A stretch of 64,000 nt of DNA from positions 62,001 through 126,000 of the forward strand of contig NZ_SOMG01000030.1 in NCBI RefSeq assembly GCF_004402045.1, in the 5' to 3' direction. Position numbers and translations under genes: made by a program. This stretch comes from Lelliottia nimipressuralis. GTDB taxonomy: Bacteria > Pseudomonadota > Gammaproteobacteria > Enterobacterales > Enterobacteriaceae. The notes beneath the pieces were generated by a model. The model had not been told where the DNA came from, made no database searches, and worked only from the letters and a program-made list of their open reading frames with translations. Below, one piece after another: positions 24,265-35,436 of this stretch. The number at the start of each line of letters is the position of its first letter. Within the stretch, counting starts at the first letter, position 1.

Positions 24265-25299
24265 TTATCGGCCCGCTTTTAATTTCTGGTAATACTCTTC
24301 GTAGAGGCGGCTGGCGTCGCCGACGTCGTTCTGCCATTCACCTTTACTGATGGTTTTGGCATCCGGATAAAGCGATTTATCGTTCGCCACTTCAGGCTTC
24401 AGCAGCTTGCGCGCAGCCAGGTTTGGCGTCGGGTAGCCAATCGTCTCAGCAACCTGTTTCGCCACGTCCGGGCGCAGCAGGAAGTTAATCAACTTCATCG
24501 CGCCATCCACGTTTTTCGCATTGGCAGGGATAGCGAGGCTATCCATCCAGAAGATCCCGCCTTCCTTCGGCCAGACCACCTCAAGCGGCGTACCGGCCTG
24601 GCGGGCAACATACGCGGAGCCGTTCCACACCATCCCCAGATTCACTTCGCCTTCCATATACGGGTTTGCCGGGTTGTCAGAGTTGAATGCCGCCACGTTA
24701 GGCATCAGCTTTTTCAGCTCGTTATACGCCGCTTCAATCTCTTTTGGGTCCGTCGTGTTGCCTGAGTAGCCCAGTTTACGCAGCGCGACCTGGAACACTT
24801 CGCGCGCATCGTCGGTTAACAACAGGCTCCCTTTGTATTCCGGTTTCCACAGGTCGGCCCAGCTGGTGACCGTTTTAGGATCGAGGGCATCGCCGTTGAC
24901 GCCAATCGCGGTCGCGCCCCAGATATATGGAATGGAGTAGTCGTTATTGGGATCGAACGGTTTGTTAAGCATCTCCGGATCGAGATTTGAAAAATTGGTT
25001 AGCTTCGTTTTATCGATCTTCTGAATCATCCCCTCTTTGCGCATTTTGTCGACAAAATAGGTGGAAGGCACGACCAGATCGTACGCGCCGTCTTTGTACG
25101 TTTTCAGCTTGGCGTACATGGTTTCATTCGACTCGTAGGTCGAGTAGATAACCTTGATACCCGTCTCCTTCGTGAACTGTTCCAGCAGGCCCGGCGGCAC
25201 ATACTCGGTCCAGTTGTAGAAGTAGAGCGTTTTGCTGTCATCAGCGTGCGCGGCACCCATTCCAAGCACCAGTGCCGCAGCGGCGAGCATTTTTTTCAT
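24265..25299 (-). CDS. potD: Spermidine/putrescine-binding protein PotD
   Basis: 344-residue periplasmic solute-binding protein of the polyamine importer. A signal peptide ends at AHA-DD; the mature part is almost identical to E. coli PotD, including the polyamine-contacting FYNWTEYVPP and IPYIWGATAIG regions. The signal peptide is four residues shorter than in E. coli. It is the last gene of potABCD and its start overlaps the potC stop by four bases. Confidence 0.97.
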   Translation of the reverse strand: MKKMLAAAALVLGMGAAHADDSKTLYFYNWTEYVPPGLLEQFTKETGIKVIYSTYESNETMYAKLKTYKDGAYDLVVPSTYFVDKMRKEGMIQKIDKTKLTNFSNLDPEMLNKPFDPNNDYSIPYIWGATAIGVNGDALDPKTVTSWADLWKPEYKGSLLLTDDAREVFQVALRKLGYSGNTTDPKEIEAAYNELKKLMPNVAAFNSDNPANPYMEGEVNLGMVWNGSAYVARQAGTPLEVVWPKEGGIFWMDSLAIPANAKNVDGAMKLINFLLRPDVAKQVAETIGYPTPNLAARKLLKPEVANDKSLYPDAKTISKGEWQNDVGDASRLYEEYYQKLKAGR

Positions 25300-26087
25300 T
25301 TCATTGTCCCCTGAGATTTTGTTTTATCACGAGCAATAAGCTGGCTGGCAATGACCAGCACCAGCGAGAACACCAGCAGAATGGTCGCCAGCGCGTTCAC
25401 CTCAGGCGAGACGCCGACTTTTACCATCGAATAGATCTTCAGTGGCAGAATTTCGTAGCTCGGCCCGGTCACGAAAGAGGAGACCACCACGTCATCCATC
25501 GACAACGTGAAGCTGAGCAGCCATCCCGCCGCGACGGCGGGCATCGCCAGCGGCAGGATGATTTTGCGCAGGATGGTCATCTCGCTGGCACCCAAATCTT
25601 TCGCCGCCTCCAGCATGCGCACGTCGAACCCTTTCAGGCGCGCAAAGACCGTCACCACCACAAACGGCAGGCAGAAGGTGATATGGGAGAACAGCAGTGA
25701 CCAGAAGCCAAGCTGCACGCCCAGCAGCATAAACAGCACCAGTAGCGAAATGGCCATCACGATGTCCGGTGACATCATCACCACAAACAGCATGCCGCTG
25801 ACGAACGGTTTGCCGCGAAAGCGATAGCGATACAGCGCGACGGCAGTGAGCGAACCAATCAGCGTGGCGAAGGTGGCGGAAAAAATCGCCATCGTCAGCG
25901 AGTGCTGCGCGGCCTGCAGGAGGCTGTCATTGTTCATCAGCAGGCTGTACCAGTTGGTGGTAAAACCTTGCCAGCTGATGCCAAAGCGCGAGCTGTTAAA
26001 CGAGTTAACGATCAAAATGATAATCGGGATATAAAGGTAAGCGTAAATGGCGGTCATAAAACCGCCGCGAAGCAGTCGACCGATCAT
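25296..26087 (-). CDS. potC: Spermidine/putrescine permease PotC
   Basis: 263-residue inner-membrane permease with six hydrophobic segments and the EAA-type loop [20 protein letters not shown] that couples to the ATPase. One residue shorter than E. coli PotC. Overlaps potB and potD by four bases each. Confidence 0.97.
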   Translation of the reverse strand: MIGRLLRGGFMTAIYAYLYIPIIILIVNSFNSSRFGISWQGFTTNWYSLLMNNDSLLQAAQHSLTMAIFSATFATLIGSLTAVALYRYRFRGKPFVSGMLFVVMMSPDIVMAISLLVLFMLLGVQLGFWSLLFSHITFCLPFVVVTVFARLKGFDVRMLEAAKDLGASEMTILRKIILPLAMPAVAAGWLLSFTLSMDDVVVSSFVTGPSYEILPLKIYSMVKVGVSPEVNALATILLVFSLVLVIASQLIARDKTKSQGTMK

Positions 26088-26924
26088 TCGAGTTCCACCT
26101 TCTTATTCAGCAGCCGTGAAGCGCGCCAGTAGACCAGCAGCATCAGCCCCATTACCACCGTCAGCGTAATGCTGGTCGCGGAACCGAACGGCCAGTCGCG
26201 AATGTTGAGGAACTGACTCTTGATCACATTCCCAATCAGCAGGTTTTTCGCTCCGCCCATCAGGTCAGATACGTAGAACAGGCCCATCGCCGGGAGCATC
26301 ACCAGCAGACAACCCGCGATGATGCCGGGCATGGTCAGCGGGATGATAATGCGAATAAACGTCTGGAGCTTGCTGGCGCCCAAATCTTTTGCCGCTTCCA
26401 GCAGCGGTTTATCCAGCTTCTCAATACTGGAGTAGAGCGGCATCACCATAAACGGCAGCAGGATATAGACCAGACCCACAATCACCGCGCTCGGGGTAAA
26501 CATGATGCGTATCGGGGTATCAATCACCCCCAGCCACAGCAGAAACGCGTTGAGATAGCCTTTGGTGCTGAGGAAAATTTTCAGCCCGTAGATGCGAATT
26601 AACGAGTTGGTCCAGAACGGCACAATCAGTAAAAACAGCAGCAGCGGGCGCACCTTCTGCGGCAGTTTCGCCAGAAACCACGCGAACGGGTAGCCCAGCA
26701 CCAGGCAGGCAACGGTGGCAATCAGCGCCATATTGAGCGAGTGCAGCAGCACGTCAAAATAGAGCGGATCGAGCAGGCGCGCGTAGTTGTCCAGCGTAAA
26801 GACCAGCTTAACGAAGTTTGTATCGTCGCGGGTCAGGAAGCTGGTGGCGATAATCATCAGGTTGGGTAAAAAGACAAAGAGCACAAGCCAACCGACGATA
26901 GTGGCAATCACCACATTCTGGAAC

Positions 26925-26941
<17 letters not shown>
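26084..26941 (-). CDS. potB: Spermidine/putrescine permease PotB
   Basis: 285-residue permease partner of PotC, with six hydrophobic segments and the EAA loop [20 protein letters not shown]. The ATG at 26941 gives the E. coli length; an in-frame ATG four codons upstream lies inside potA and is less likely. It overlaps the potA end by 17 bases. Confidence 0.96.
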
Positions 26942-28043
<1,102 letters not shown>

Positions 28044-28310
28044 TTTTTGCGCTGTCCCATATAGACGCCTCAGGCAGCAGACTGAAGCGGGGTTTGTGTG
28101 TAACCACCTTGGTGACTCGTAATGAGGGCGGACATTCTACGGCAATCCCCTGCGATCGCCAATCCTTGTCACTGATTCATAAGCTACATTTACTTACGTA
28201 TAACGATATAAACGGAAAATATTCTCGTTTGCGGGATAAAAGTGACCTGACGCAATATTTGCGTTTTGATGCTTATTGATAATGTTGTCACAAAAAGTGA
28301 GGGTGACTGC

Positions 28311-29534
28311 ATGGATAAATTACTTGAGCGTTTTTTACAGTACGTTTCGCTGGATACCCAATCTAAGCCGGGTGTTCGCCAGGTGCCGAGCACCGAAGGC
28401 CAGTGGAAGCTATTAAACCTGCTTAAAGAGCAGCTTGACGCCATGGGGCTGGTCAACGTCACGTTAAGCGAGAAAGGCACTGTGATGGGAACGCTGCCGG
28501 CGAATGTCCAGGGTGACATTCCCGCGATTGGCTTTATCTCCCATGTCGACACCTCTCCGGATTTTAGCGGGAAACATGTGAACCCGCAGATTGTTGAAAA
28601 CTACCGCGGTGGTGACATTGCGCTGGGCATTGGCGACGAAGTGCTCTCTCCCGTCATGTTCCCGGTTCTGCACCAGCTGCTGGGCCAGACGCTGATTACC
28701 ACCGACGGTAAAACGCTGCTGGGCGCGGATGACAAGGCGGGCATCGCGGAGATCATGACGGCGCTGGCGGTGCTGAAGGGCAAAAATATCCCACATGGGG
28801 ATATCCGCGTGGCCTTCACGCCGGACGAAGAGGTCGGCAAGGGCGCGAAGCACTTCGACGTGGAAGCCTTCAACGCGCAGTGGGCCTATACCGTCGACGG
28901 CGGCGGTGTCGGTGAGCTGGAGTATGAAAATTTCAATGCCGCATCCGTCACGATCAAAATTGTCGGCAACAACGTTCACCCCGGTTCGGCTAAAGGCGTC
29001 ATGGTGAATGCGCTGTCACTGGCGTCGCGAATTCACGCGGAAGTCCCGGTGGAAGAGAGCCCTGAACAGACCGAAGGGTATGAAGGTTTCTATCACCTGA
29101 CCAGCATCAAAGGCACCGTGGACAGCGCGCAGATGCACTACATCATCCGCGATTTCGACCGAAAAGCCTTTGAGGCGCGCAAGCGCAAGATGATGGAAAT
29201 TGCGAAGAAGGTGGGCAAAGGCTTACATCCTGATTGCTATATTGAGCTGATCATCGAAGACAGCTATTACAATATGCGTGAGAAGGTGATGGCCCATCCG
29301 CATATTCTTGATATCGCCCAGCAGGCCATGCGCGACTGCGACATTGAACCGGTATTAAAACCGATTCGCGGTGGTACCGACGGCTCGCAGCTTTCATTCA
29401 TGGGGTTACCGTGCCCGAACCTGTTTACCGGGGGATATAACTACCATGGTAAACATGAGTTCGTGACGCTGGAAGGGATGGAGAAAGCGGTGAAGGTGAT
29501 TGTGCGGATTGCGGAGTTAACTGCGACGCGGTAA
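28311..29534 (+). CDS. pepT: Peptidase T (tripeptidase)
   Basis: 407-residue M20-family zinc aminotripeptidase. Metal-binding motifs HVDTSPD, GADDKAG and PDEEVGKG are conserved. The ATG at 28311 gives the E. coli N-terminus ([17 protein letters not shown]); an upstream in-frame ATG at 28266 would add 15 residues. pepT (tppB-linked tpp) is anaerobically induced through FNR in Salmonella; a TTGAT half-site is present about 45 bases upstream but no full FNR box. Divergent from potA with a 267-base shared region. Confidence 0.97.
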   Translation: MDKLLERFLQYVSLDTQSKPGVRQVPSTEGQWKLLNLLKEQLDAMGLVNVTLSEKGTVMGTLPANVQGDIPAIGFISHVDTSPDFSGKHVNPQIVENYRGGDIALGIGDEVLSPVMFPVLHQLLGQTLITTDGKTLLGADDKAGIAEIMTALAVLKGKNIPHGDIRVAFTPDEEVGKGAKHFDVEAFNAQWAYTVDGGGVGELEYENFNAASVTIKIVGNNVHPGSAKGVMVNALSLASRIHAEVPVEESPEQTEGYEGFYHLTSIKGTVDSAQMHYIIRDFDRKAFEARKRKMMEIAKKVGKGLHPDCYIELIIEDSYYNMREKVMAHPHILDIAQQAMRDCDIEPVLKPIRGGTDGSQLSFMGLPCPNLFTGGYNYHGKHEFVTLEGMEKAVKVIVRIAELTATR

Positions 29535-29540
29535 GACATT

Positions 29541-29611
29541 GCCCGGTGGCGCTTCGCTTACCGGGCCTACGATCGGAATGTAGGCCGGGTAAGGCGCAGC
29601 CGCCACCCGGC
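29541..29611. repeat. Pair of REP elements (BIME) left of rayT
   Basis: Two imperfect palindromes: 29541-29566 (GCCCGGTGGCG...ACCGGGC) and 29584-29611 (GCCGGGTAAGG...ACCCGGC), joined by a CTAC...GTAG linker. They are in typical intergenic REP form. Confidence 0.85.
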
Positions 29612-29630
29612 ATTAAGGCAAGGAGCGCCC

Positions 29631-30122
29631 ATGTCAAACTATCGTCGCCACTACGCTCCCGGCGGCACCTGGTTTTTTACCGTTAACCTGCAAAACCGTC
29701 AGAGCGATTTGCTCACCCGTCATATCGATAGCCTCCGTGCCGCGACTGCCGCAGTTAAACGTGCAAAGCCTTTTACAATAAACGCCTGGGTTATCCTTCC
29801 TGAGCATATGCACTGTATCTGGACCTTACCGGAAGGAGACAGTGATTTTTCCGCCCGCTGGCGGGACATCAAAAAGACATTTAGCCGCAACATCGACATG
29901 CGCCATATATGGCAGCCACGCTTCTGGGAGCACACCGTCCGTAATGAAGAGGACTACCGTCGGCATGTGGATTACATTTACATCAATCCGGTGAAACATG
30001 GCTATGTCAGTAAGGTCAGCGACTGGCCGTTTTCGACATTCCATCGGGACGTACGGGAAGAATTGTATCCGGTGGATTGGGCCGGAGAGATCGAGGATTT
30101 TGCGGCGGGTGAGCGGAAGTAA
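29631..30122 (+). CDS. rayT: REP-associated tyrosine transposase (RayT)
   Basis: 163-residue Y1-transposase of the IS200/IS605-related TnpA-REP family, which processes REP sequences. HUH metal motif appears as EHMHCIW near residue 60, and the probable catalytic tyrosine is in HVDYIYINPVKHGYV near residue 120. Start follows an AAGGAGCG ribosome-binding site. The gene is flanked on both sides by REP pairs in inverted orientation, the usual layout of a REPtron. It is inserted between pepT and roxA, which are adjacent in E. coli. Confidence 0.92.
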   Translation: MSNYRRHYAPGGTWFFTVNLQNRQSDLLTRHIDSLRAATAAVKRAKPFTINAWVILPEHMHCIWTLPEGDSDFSARWRDIKKTFSRNIDMRHIWQPRFWEHTVRNEEDYRRHVDYIYINPVKHGYVSKVSDWPFSTFHRDVREELYPVDWAGEIEDFAAGERK

Positions 30123-30125
30123 AAA

Positions 30126-30200
30126 GCCGGGTGGCGGCTTCGCCTTACCCGGCTTACAAAACCAGTGAACGTAGGCCCGGTAAGCGAAGCGCCACCGGGC
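30126..30200. repeat. Pair of REP elements (BIME) right of rayT
   Basis: Two palindromes at 30126-30153 and 30175-30200. The outer one is the exact reverse complement (26 bases) of the left outer REP at 29541-29566; the inner one matches the reverse complement of 29584-29611 with one mismatch. Confidence 0.85.
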
Positions 30201-30211
30201 ATTAAAGCGAC

Positions 30212-31333
30212 TCAGTCCTCAAAGAACCAGTACCCGCTATTGACCAGCGCGGCCAGCATTGCGAGGAAGGACGGATCCTCCAGCGCATCGCCAAAGGTTT
30301 CGGCAGTCAACGTCAGATGGCTGGCAATCGCTTCCAGCGCCGGACGGTGCGGGGAATCCAGTTTCTCGCCGTTGACGAACACCTCCTCACCAATACGCAG
30401 CACGCGCAACCCGCCCAGACGCACCAGCTTATCGCCCTGCTGAAGGGCATCATAGATCTCGTCGGCCTGATAAGGCGGCTCTGGCGGTGCAACGTCCAGC
30501 TCATGACGCGACTGGCTGATAAACTCACCAAACCACTGTCGGAAATGTTCCGGTTCGTTGATCAGATCCAGCATCATGCCGCGCAGCTTATCCAGCTCTG
30601 CGGGCAGGATATCGGCCGGATGCTCGCGCGCAGGCACGTCCGGATCGCTGTAACGATAGCTGCCCAGCTCGCGCTGCAGAACATAGTCGGCAAATCCGCT
30701 GATCATCTCGCGGCCGCTTGGCGCGCGGAACCCAACGGAGTAGTTTAGCGAATTTTCCAGGGAGTAACCTTCGTGAGGGAATCCCGGCGGAATGTAGAGA
30801 ATATCGCCCGGCTCCAGCTCTTCATCGATAATTCCTTCAAAGGGATCAACCTGAAGCAGGTCCGGATGCGGGCAGTGCTGTTTCATTGGCACTTTCTCGC
30901 CCACGCGCCAGCGGCGGCGGCCCGTACCCTGAATGATAAACACGTCGTACTGGTCCAGATGCGGGCCCACGCCGCCACCCGGCACGGAGAAGGAGATCAT
31001 CAGATCGTCCATTCGCCAGTCGGGCAGTGCGCGGAACGGGCGCATTAAGGCGGCAGTTGGCTCGTGCCAGTGGTTAACCGCCTGCACCAGCAGCGACCAG
31101 TTGTTTTCACCGAGGTGATCGTAGCTTTCGAAAGGACCGTGGCTGACCTGCCATTTGCCGTCCTGGTGGCTGACCAGACGGCTGTCGACTTCGTTTTCCA
31201 TGGCCAGACCGGCCAGTTCGTCAGGCGAGATAGGGTCGACAAAATTGCTGAACCCGCGTTTCAGAACCACCGGGCGCTTTTGCCAGTAACGTTCAATAAA
31301 CTCGGGCCAGTTGAGTGTTAAGTGATAATCCAT
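30212..31333 (-). CDS. roxA: Ribosomal protein L16 arginine hydroxylase RoxA (YcfD)
   Basis: 373-residue JmjC-type Fe(II)/2-oxoglutarate oxygenase that hydroxylates an arginine of ribosomal protein L16. The iron ligands HLD (around residue 125) and the distal His in FPHEGYS (around 187) are present, followed by the dimerisation and winged-helix C-terminal domain. Length equals E. coli YcfD. It lies downstream of phoQ on the same strand. Confidence 0.96.
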   Translation of the reverse strand: MDYHLTLNWPEFIERYWQKRPVVLKRGFSNFVDPISPDELAGLAMENEVDSRLVSHQDGKWQVSHGPFESYDHLGENNWSLLVQAVNHWHEPTAALMRPFRALPDWRMDDLMISFSVPGGGVGPHLDQYDVFIIQGTGRRRWRVGEKVPMKQHCPHPDLLQVDPFEGIIDEELEPGDILYIPPGFPHEGYSLENSLNYSVGFRAPSGREMISGFADYVLQRELGSYRYSDPDVPAREHPADILPAELDKLRGMMLDLINEPEHFRQWFGEFISQSRHELDVAPPEPPYQADEIYDALQQGDKLVRLGGLRVLRIGEEVFVNGEKLDSPHRPALEAIASHLTLTAETFGDALEDPSFLAMLAALVNSGYWFFED

Positions 31334-31424
31334 ATTTTTTTATTCCGCAGGCTCTTACTGACTCGGATTATAACGGAAGCTCAGCCCCCCGGCTGCGAGA
31401 TCCTCGCATTTTTCACATAACGGG

Positions 31425-32888
31425 TTAACTATCGTTCGATGTGGGCTGCTGACGACCAAAAATAACCTCCATTCTGGCGCCGCCCAGCAAACTTTCGCTG
31501 GTTTCGATTTTTCCGTCGTACTGGTCGACAACCTCCCGGGCGACGGCTAATCCAACGCCCTGACCGGGACGCAACGTATCGGCGCGTTGACCACGATCGA
31601 ACACTACATCACGTTTATTGCGTGGGATCCCCGGGCCATCATCCTCAACGATAATATGCAGTTCGGTATCCGTCTGGCGTGCAGACACTTCTACGAACTC
31701 CAGGCAGTATTTGCAGGCGTTATCCAGCAGGTTACCCATCACCTCCATGAAATCATTTTTTTCACCTACAAAGCTTATCTCAGGCGAGATATCGAGGCTG
31801 ATATTCACCCCTTTACGCTGATACACCTTGTTGAGGGCGGACGTGAGGTTATCCAGAATCGGTGCCACCGGATGCAGTTCACGGCTTAGCAGCGCGCTTC
31901 CTGAACGCATACTGGCGCGGTGCAGATAATAGCCAATTTGCTGTGAAATACGGCTGATCTGTTCCAGCATCACCGGCTCGGCATCATCGACGCTCAGCTT
32001 TGCGCTGCGCATTGAACGCAGGGTGCTCTGCATGACGGCCAGCGGGGTTTTCAGGCTGTGAGTAAGGTCGGTAAGGGTAGTACGGTATTTATCATAGCGT
32101 TCGCGTTCACTTTTCAGCAGCCGGTTGAGGTTGCGCACCAGGCTGGTGAGTTCACGAGTAGTTTCCGGATTAAGCTTCTCACGATGATGTTCCTCCAGCT
32201 CCCGAACCTCTTTCGCCAGTGATTCAATGGGGCGTAAGCTCCACCACGCCGCGACCCACAGCAGTGGGATCACCAGCAGCAGATTCGCAGCCAGAACGTA
32301 AATGAACCAGCTCCAGACCATATAAGAACGCTTCAGTTCGACCGGAATGGTGTCGATCACCACGATGGTCAGCTGCGGCATGTTCAGCGTCGCCGGATAG
32401 AGGTTAATCGCAACGGAGTGCGTCATTTCCGTTTCGGCATCATCAGTGCGGATCTCGTTCAGCTTTTGCTGCAGGGAGCGATCTTCACGGATCAGCGAGC
32501 TGGTGGTGTTGAGATCCGCTTCAATTTCATGAAACCCATTGGTTTTGAGCCATTCCGGACGAATGCTTTTGACCAGCCACGGGATTTCACGCTGGGCCCA
32601 AAGTAACTTACCCTTTTCGTCATAAATCAGGGCCAGCGTGGGGCTCTGCTGGTTGAGGTTTTCCGGCATTTCGACGGTGATTCTGTTGTTTTCCCACTTC
32701 GCCAGGGTATAAAACAAATTGCTTTCGCCACGCAACAGTCGAAAGGTGGTTTTATCAAAACTGACGCTGTAGCCCACCAGAGCGACCATGCCGTAGGAGA
32801 GCGACAGCACCAGTACCACGGCGGCCGTTGCCAGTAAAAAACGCACCCGCAGCGACAGGGGCAAAATATGGCGCAAAATCCGTCTCAT
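31425..32888 (-). CDS. phoQ: Sensor histidine kinase PhoQ
   Basis: 487-residue two-component sensor of low Mg2+, acidic pH and cationic antimicrobial peptides. Two membrane segments flank a periplasmic PAS-like sensor carrying an acidic patch ([10 protein letters not shown], slightly less acidic than in E. coli). HAMP, the phospho-acceptor His in [12 protein letters not shown] near residue 278, and the ATPase N and G boxes ([18 protein letters not shown]) follow. The ATG directly follows the phoP stop codon. Confidence 0.98.
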   Translation of the reverse strand: MRRILRHILPLSLRVRFLLATAAVVLVLSLSYGMVALVGYSVSFDKTTFRLLRGESNLFYTLAKWENNRITVEMPENLNQQSPTLALIYDEKGKLLWAQREIPWLVKSIRPEWLKTNGFHEIEADLNTTSSLIREDRSLQQKLNEIRTDDAETEMTHSVAINLYPATLNMPQLTIVVIDTIPVELKRSYMVWSWFIYVLAANLLLVIPLLWVAAWWSLRPIESLAKEVRELEEHHREKLNPETTRELTSLVRNLNRLLKSERERYDKYRTTLTDLTHSLKTPLAVMQSTLRSMRSAKLSVDDAEPVMLEQISRISQQIGYYLHRASMRSGSALLSRELHPVAPILDNLTSALNKVYQRKGVNISLDISPEISFVGEKNDFMEVMGNLLDNACKYCLEFVEVSARQTDTELHIIVEDDGPGIPRNKRDVVFDRGQRADTLRPGQGVGLAVAREVVDQYDGKIETSESLLGGARMEVIFGRQQPTSNDS

Positions 32889-33560
32889 TTAGCGTAATTC
32901 GAACAGGTAGCCCTGGCCACGGACGGTGGTAATCACATCCTGTGGATACTGCGCCTGAATTTTTTTACGCAAACGTCCCATCAGCACATCAATGGTATGG
33001 CTCTCGCGCAGTTCGGCGTCAGGGTAGAGCTGGAGCATTAAGGAATCTTTGCTCACCACCTTGCCATTGTTACGGATCAGCGTTTCCATGATGGTGTATT
33101 CGAAGGCGGTGAGCTTGATCACTTCATCATTGATTGCTAACTCCCGGCGGGAGAGATCAACCTGGAAAGGCGGGATGGAAATAACCTGTGAAGCCAGCCC
33201 GCTGTTGCGGCGTAACAGCGCCTGCATGCGCGCCGCCACTTCTTCAATATGAAACGGCTTGGTGACGTAATCATCTGCACCCGCGCTGAGCACTTCGACC
33301 TTATCCTGCCAGCCTTCACGTGCGGTCAGAACGAGAACCGGCAGGGAAACATCATGGCTGCGCCAGCGACGAATTAACGACAGGCCATCTTCATCAGGCA
33401 ACCCTAAATCGACAATGGCGATATCCGGCAGATGTTCATTGAGATAATAATCGGCTTCTTTTGCATCTTCAGCATCGTCCACCTGATGTCCCATCTCCTG
33501 AAGCTGAACCTTCAGGTGATGGCGTAGCAATGCGTTATCCTCAACAACCAGTACGCGCAT
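32889..33560 (-). CDS. phoP: Response regulator PhoP
   Basis: 223-residue OmpR-type regulator, identical in length to E. coli PhoP. The receiver domain holds the phospho-acceptor Asp in [11 protein letters not shown] and the Lys of VTKPF; the winged-helix output domain ends in [13 protein letters not shown]. Two tandem ATGs (33561-33563 and 33558-33560) follow a GGGAGA ribosome-binding site; the second gives the E. coli N-terminus. PhoP normally activates its own promoter, but the prophage int gene ends only about 70 bases upstream. Confidence 0.97.
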   Translation of the reverse strand: MRVLVVEDNALLRHHLKVQLQEMGHQVDDAEDAKEADYYLNEHLPDIAIVDLGLPDEDGLSLIRRWRSHDVSLPVLVLTAREGWQDKVEVLSAGADDYVTKPFHIEEVAARMQALLRRNSGLASQVISIPPFQVDLSRRELAINDEVIKLTAFEYTIMETLIRNNGKVVSKDSLMLQLYPDAELRESHTIDVLMGRLRKKIQAQYPQDVITTVRGQGYLFELR

Positions 33561-33595
33561 CATCTTTTCTCCCAGAATTAATAGTATGAATAGTT

Positions 33596-33628
33596 TAACG
33601 CTGATTATGGAGTTTGGAACCAGCGTTA
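33596..33628. repeat. Eight-base inverted repeat at the phoP/prophage junction
   Basis: TAACGCTG (33596-33603) and CAGCGTTA (33621-33628) are perfect inverted copies separated by 17 bases. The repeat straddles the conserved phoP -10 region and the presumed edge of the prophage. It may be part of the attachment site or chance. Confidence 0.5.
33604..33625 (-). promoter_or_regulatory. Remaining phoP promoter -10 region
   Basis: On the minus strand CCAAACTCCATAATCAGCG corresponds to CCAAAGCACCATAATCAACG of the E. coli phoP promoter. The similarity ends just upstream, where the E. coli GTTTA direct repeats (PhoP box) should be; here the sequence reads toward the end of int instead. Confidence 0.55.
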
Positions 33629-33633
33629 TGAAA

Positions 33634-34923
33634 TTAAATGACTTTTTTAATACTTCCAATCCCTTGGGGGCGTCTTGGGGGCAAAGCTGTTGGCATCTGA
33701 TTGTTCAGCATGTTGACCTGATCCTGGTTCATATCGCCGATCCACTTCGAATAAACCTCATACACCATTCGCGCATCCTCATGGCCCATCTGGCTGGCGA
33801 TAAAGGAAGGGTTAGCACCGGCCATAAGTGTCCAGCATGCGAATGTGTGTCGGGACTGATAAGGATTTCTCTCACGTATTCCCGAAAGTTTAGTGCCCCG
33901 TTTCCATCCATAAGAAATTGAGTTTTTGGAAAAAAAGCTCTCATTCACTTCCGATTTCTTTTCAGGAGAAAACACAAATCGCAGATTTTGTGGCTCGGTT
34001 TTGCCGATTTCCCGGTGATGGAAAATGATCTGCTGTCTTGGATTATTGCCGGTGATTTCGAACTGCTCGAGCAGCGCATCATGAGCAGGCTTAAGCAGCG
34101 TGATCGTTCTGATGCCAGCATCTGTTTTTGGCGGCACAAACACCCGCTTGTTCGTCAGGCTCCTTGATACGTGAATCTCACCTTTTCTCAGATCGATATC
34201 CTCCCACGCCAGAGCACAAATCTCGCCGGGCCTCATTCCCGTGTGGACGGCTACAATGATGATCAAAGCCAGCTTTCGGGGAAGGGCGGCAATCAGTGCC
34301 TGGTACTCATGAAGTAGAAGCGGATCGGGGTCTGCCTTAGATAGCTTGAGCCGGGATACGCCCTCATAAGGAGCGTGTAATATAAACTGACTTCGATTCG
34401 CAAGCTTCAGCATTTCTGATAAAACCGCCATCTGTTTATTGACTGTTGAGGGCGCGCGTCCCTTTTTAACCAGGTTAGGCATTGAAGGGTTTAATACGCT
34501 GCCAGTCAGCAGCTCTTTGCGATAGTTCAGGATATCGGCGTGCTGAATATCAGCCAGGGGAGTATTTTCTCCCACAACACGTTTCAGTGTGTTAACTGCA
34601 GATGTGAGTGAATGCAGCGTAGCCCCCGACACCTCCAGTGCCTTTGTATCAATGAAAAAATCGCTCAGTTCTTTAAATGTCGTGATCCGCTTTGTTGATG
34701 AGAATTTTTTAAGAGCCTTCGATTCAGGGAAGCGCGCCGCGTAGTCGAACTGGCCGAACTGGATCTCACTCACGATGACGGCGCGAAGGTTTCCCGCTTT
34801 CTTGATATTGCTGCTGTTAACTACCCAGCCACGGAGAACTTCGCGGCAGCGAATGCCGCGATAGGTAAATGTGATCCTGATTTTTCCGTTATGAAGTTCA
34901 ACGCCGGTTGGAAAGTTCATCAT
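33634..34923 (-). CDS. int: Prophage tyrosine integrase
   Basis: 429-residue site-specific recombinase. The N-terminal arm-binding domain (DUF3596-like, about 1-75) is followed by a core-binding SAM-like domain and the catalytic domain with Arg in [12 protein letters not shown], the box-[14 protein letters not shown] and the nucleophile Tyr in MVYEVYSKW near residue 395. Its 3' end lies next to phoP, typical of an integrase adjacent to attL. The start overlaps the xis stop codon (ATGATGA). Confidence 0.93.
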   Translation of the reverse strand: MMNFPTGVELHNGKIRITFTYRGIRCREVLRGWVVNSSNIKKAGNLRAVIVSEIQFGQFDYAARFPESKALKKFSSTKRITTFKELSDFFIDTKALEVSGATLHSLTSAVNTLKRVVGENTPLADIQHADILNYRKELLTGSVLNPSMPNLVKKGRAPSTVNKQMAVLSEMLKLANRSQFILHAPYEGVSRLKLSKADPDPLLLHEYQALIAALPRKLALIIIVAVHTGMRPGEICALAWEDIDLRKGEIHVSRSLTNKRVFVPPKTDAGIRTITLLKPAHDALLEQFEITGNNPRQQIIFHHREIGKTEPQNLRFVFSPEKKSEVNESFFSKNSISYGWKRGTKLSGIRERNPYQSRHTFACWTLMAGANPSFIASQMGHEDARMVYEVYSKWIGDMNQDQVNMLNNQMPTALPPRRPQGIGSIKKVI

Positions 34924-35135
34924 GCTTCCTGAATAAATCTATTAATCAGCGGAAAGTTGTACCAGACCAAAGCGCGTTTGCTTTCTCCACCGGGTACCGC
35001 GGGTACTCGCTTAAAATGAACTCCTTCAATCCAGCATCCGAGGCGATAAGCTTTTATTTGCCTGTCATCGAGCCCCGTTTTCTCAGTGAGCTTTCCCGCC
35101 ACCATCCACTCTTCATCAAAAATGATTTGCGCCAT
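34920..35135 (-). CDS. xis: Excisionase (DUF1233-type)
   Basis: 71-residue basic winged-helix-like protein immediately upstream of int. The composition ([38 protein letters not shown]) matches DUF1233 excisionases of e14/phage-21-type prophages, which bend att DNA and direct excision. The ATG at 35135 has a GGAG seven bases upstream; an alternative ATG four codons earlier lacks one. Confidence 0.82.
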   Translation of the reverse strand: MAQIIFDEEWMVAGKLTEKTGLDDRQIKAYRLGCWIEGVHFKRVPAVPGGESKRALVWYNFPLINRFIQEA

Positions 35136-35196
35136 GCTTAACTCCATGACGCCGCCACGATACCGCAGCGGCAGATAGTAATTTGATTGTCAAAAA

Positions 35197-35436
35197 TCAC
35201 CGACCAAGCCCGGGCAGACATTGGAGGCTCCTGGCGCGGGTCATTGCCGTGGCCACGTAACTACGTGGGCGGTTTACAACCTCAACCGTAATTTTTCTCC
35301 CCTGGATCCTGATGGTGTAAAACGTCTGTTTGTCGCTGCGACCATGCTCGCCAAATTTCTCAAAATGGCATTTGAGCGCGGCGGCGCATGCTGGCCCGCC
35401 GATGCTGTCTCCCTTGCTACGGTTAATCAGACGCAC
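35197..35436 (-). CDS. DUF4060-like small phage protein
   Basis: 79 residues from a GTG at 35436 with an AGGAAGG ribosome-binding site, overlapping the stop of the RecE-like gene by 14 bases. The MRLINRSK start, the tyrosine/valine-rich YTIRIQGRKITVEVVNR strand and the SYVATAMTR end resemble the DUF4060 family found beside excisionase genes in enterobacterial prophages. Function unknown; family assignment is from memory of the pattern. Confidence 0.6.
   Translation of the reverse strand: MRLINRSKGDSIGGPACAAALKCHFEKFGEHGRSDKQTFYTIRIQGRKITVEVVNRPRSYVATAMTRARSLQCLPGLGR

Noticed and set aside
33564..33700. Attachment to a tRNA gene
   Set aside because: No tRNA-like cloverleaf is visible at the junction; the insertion is intergenic upstream of phoP.
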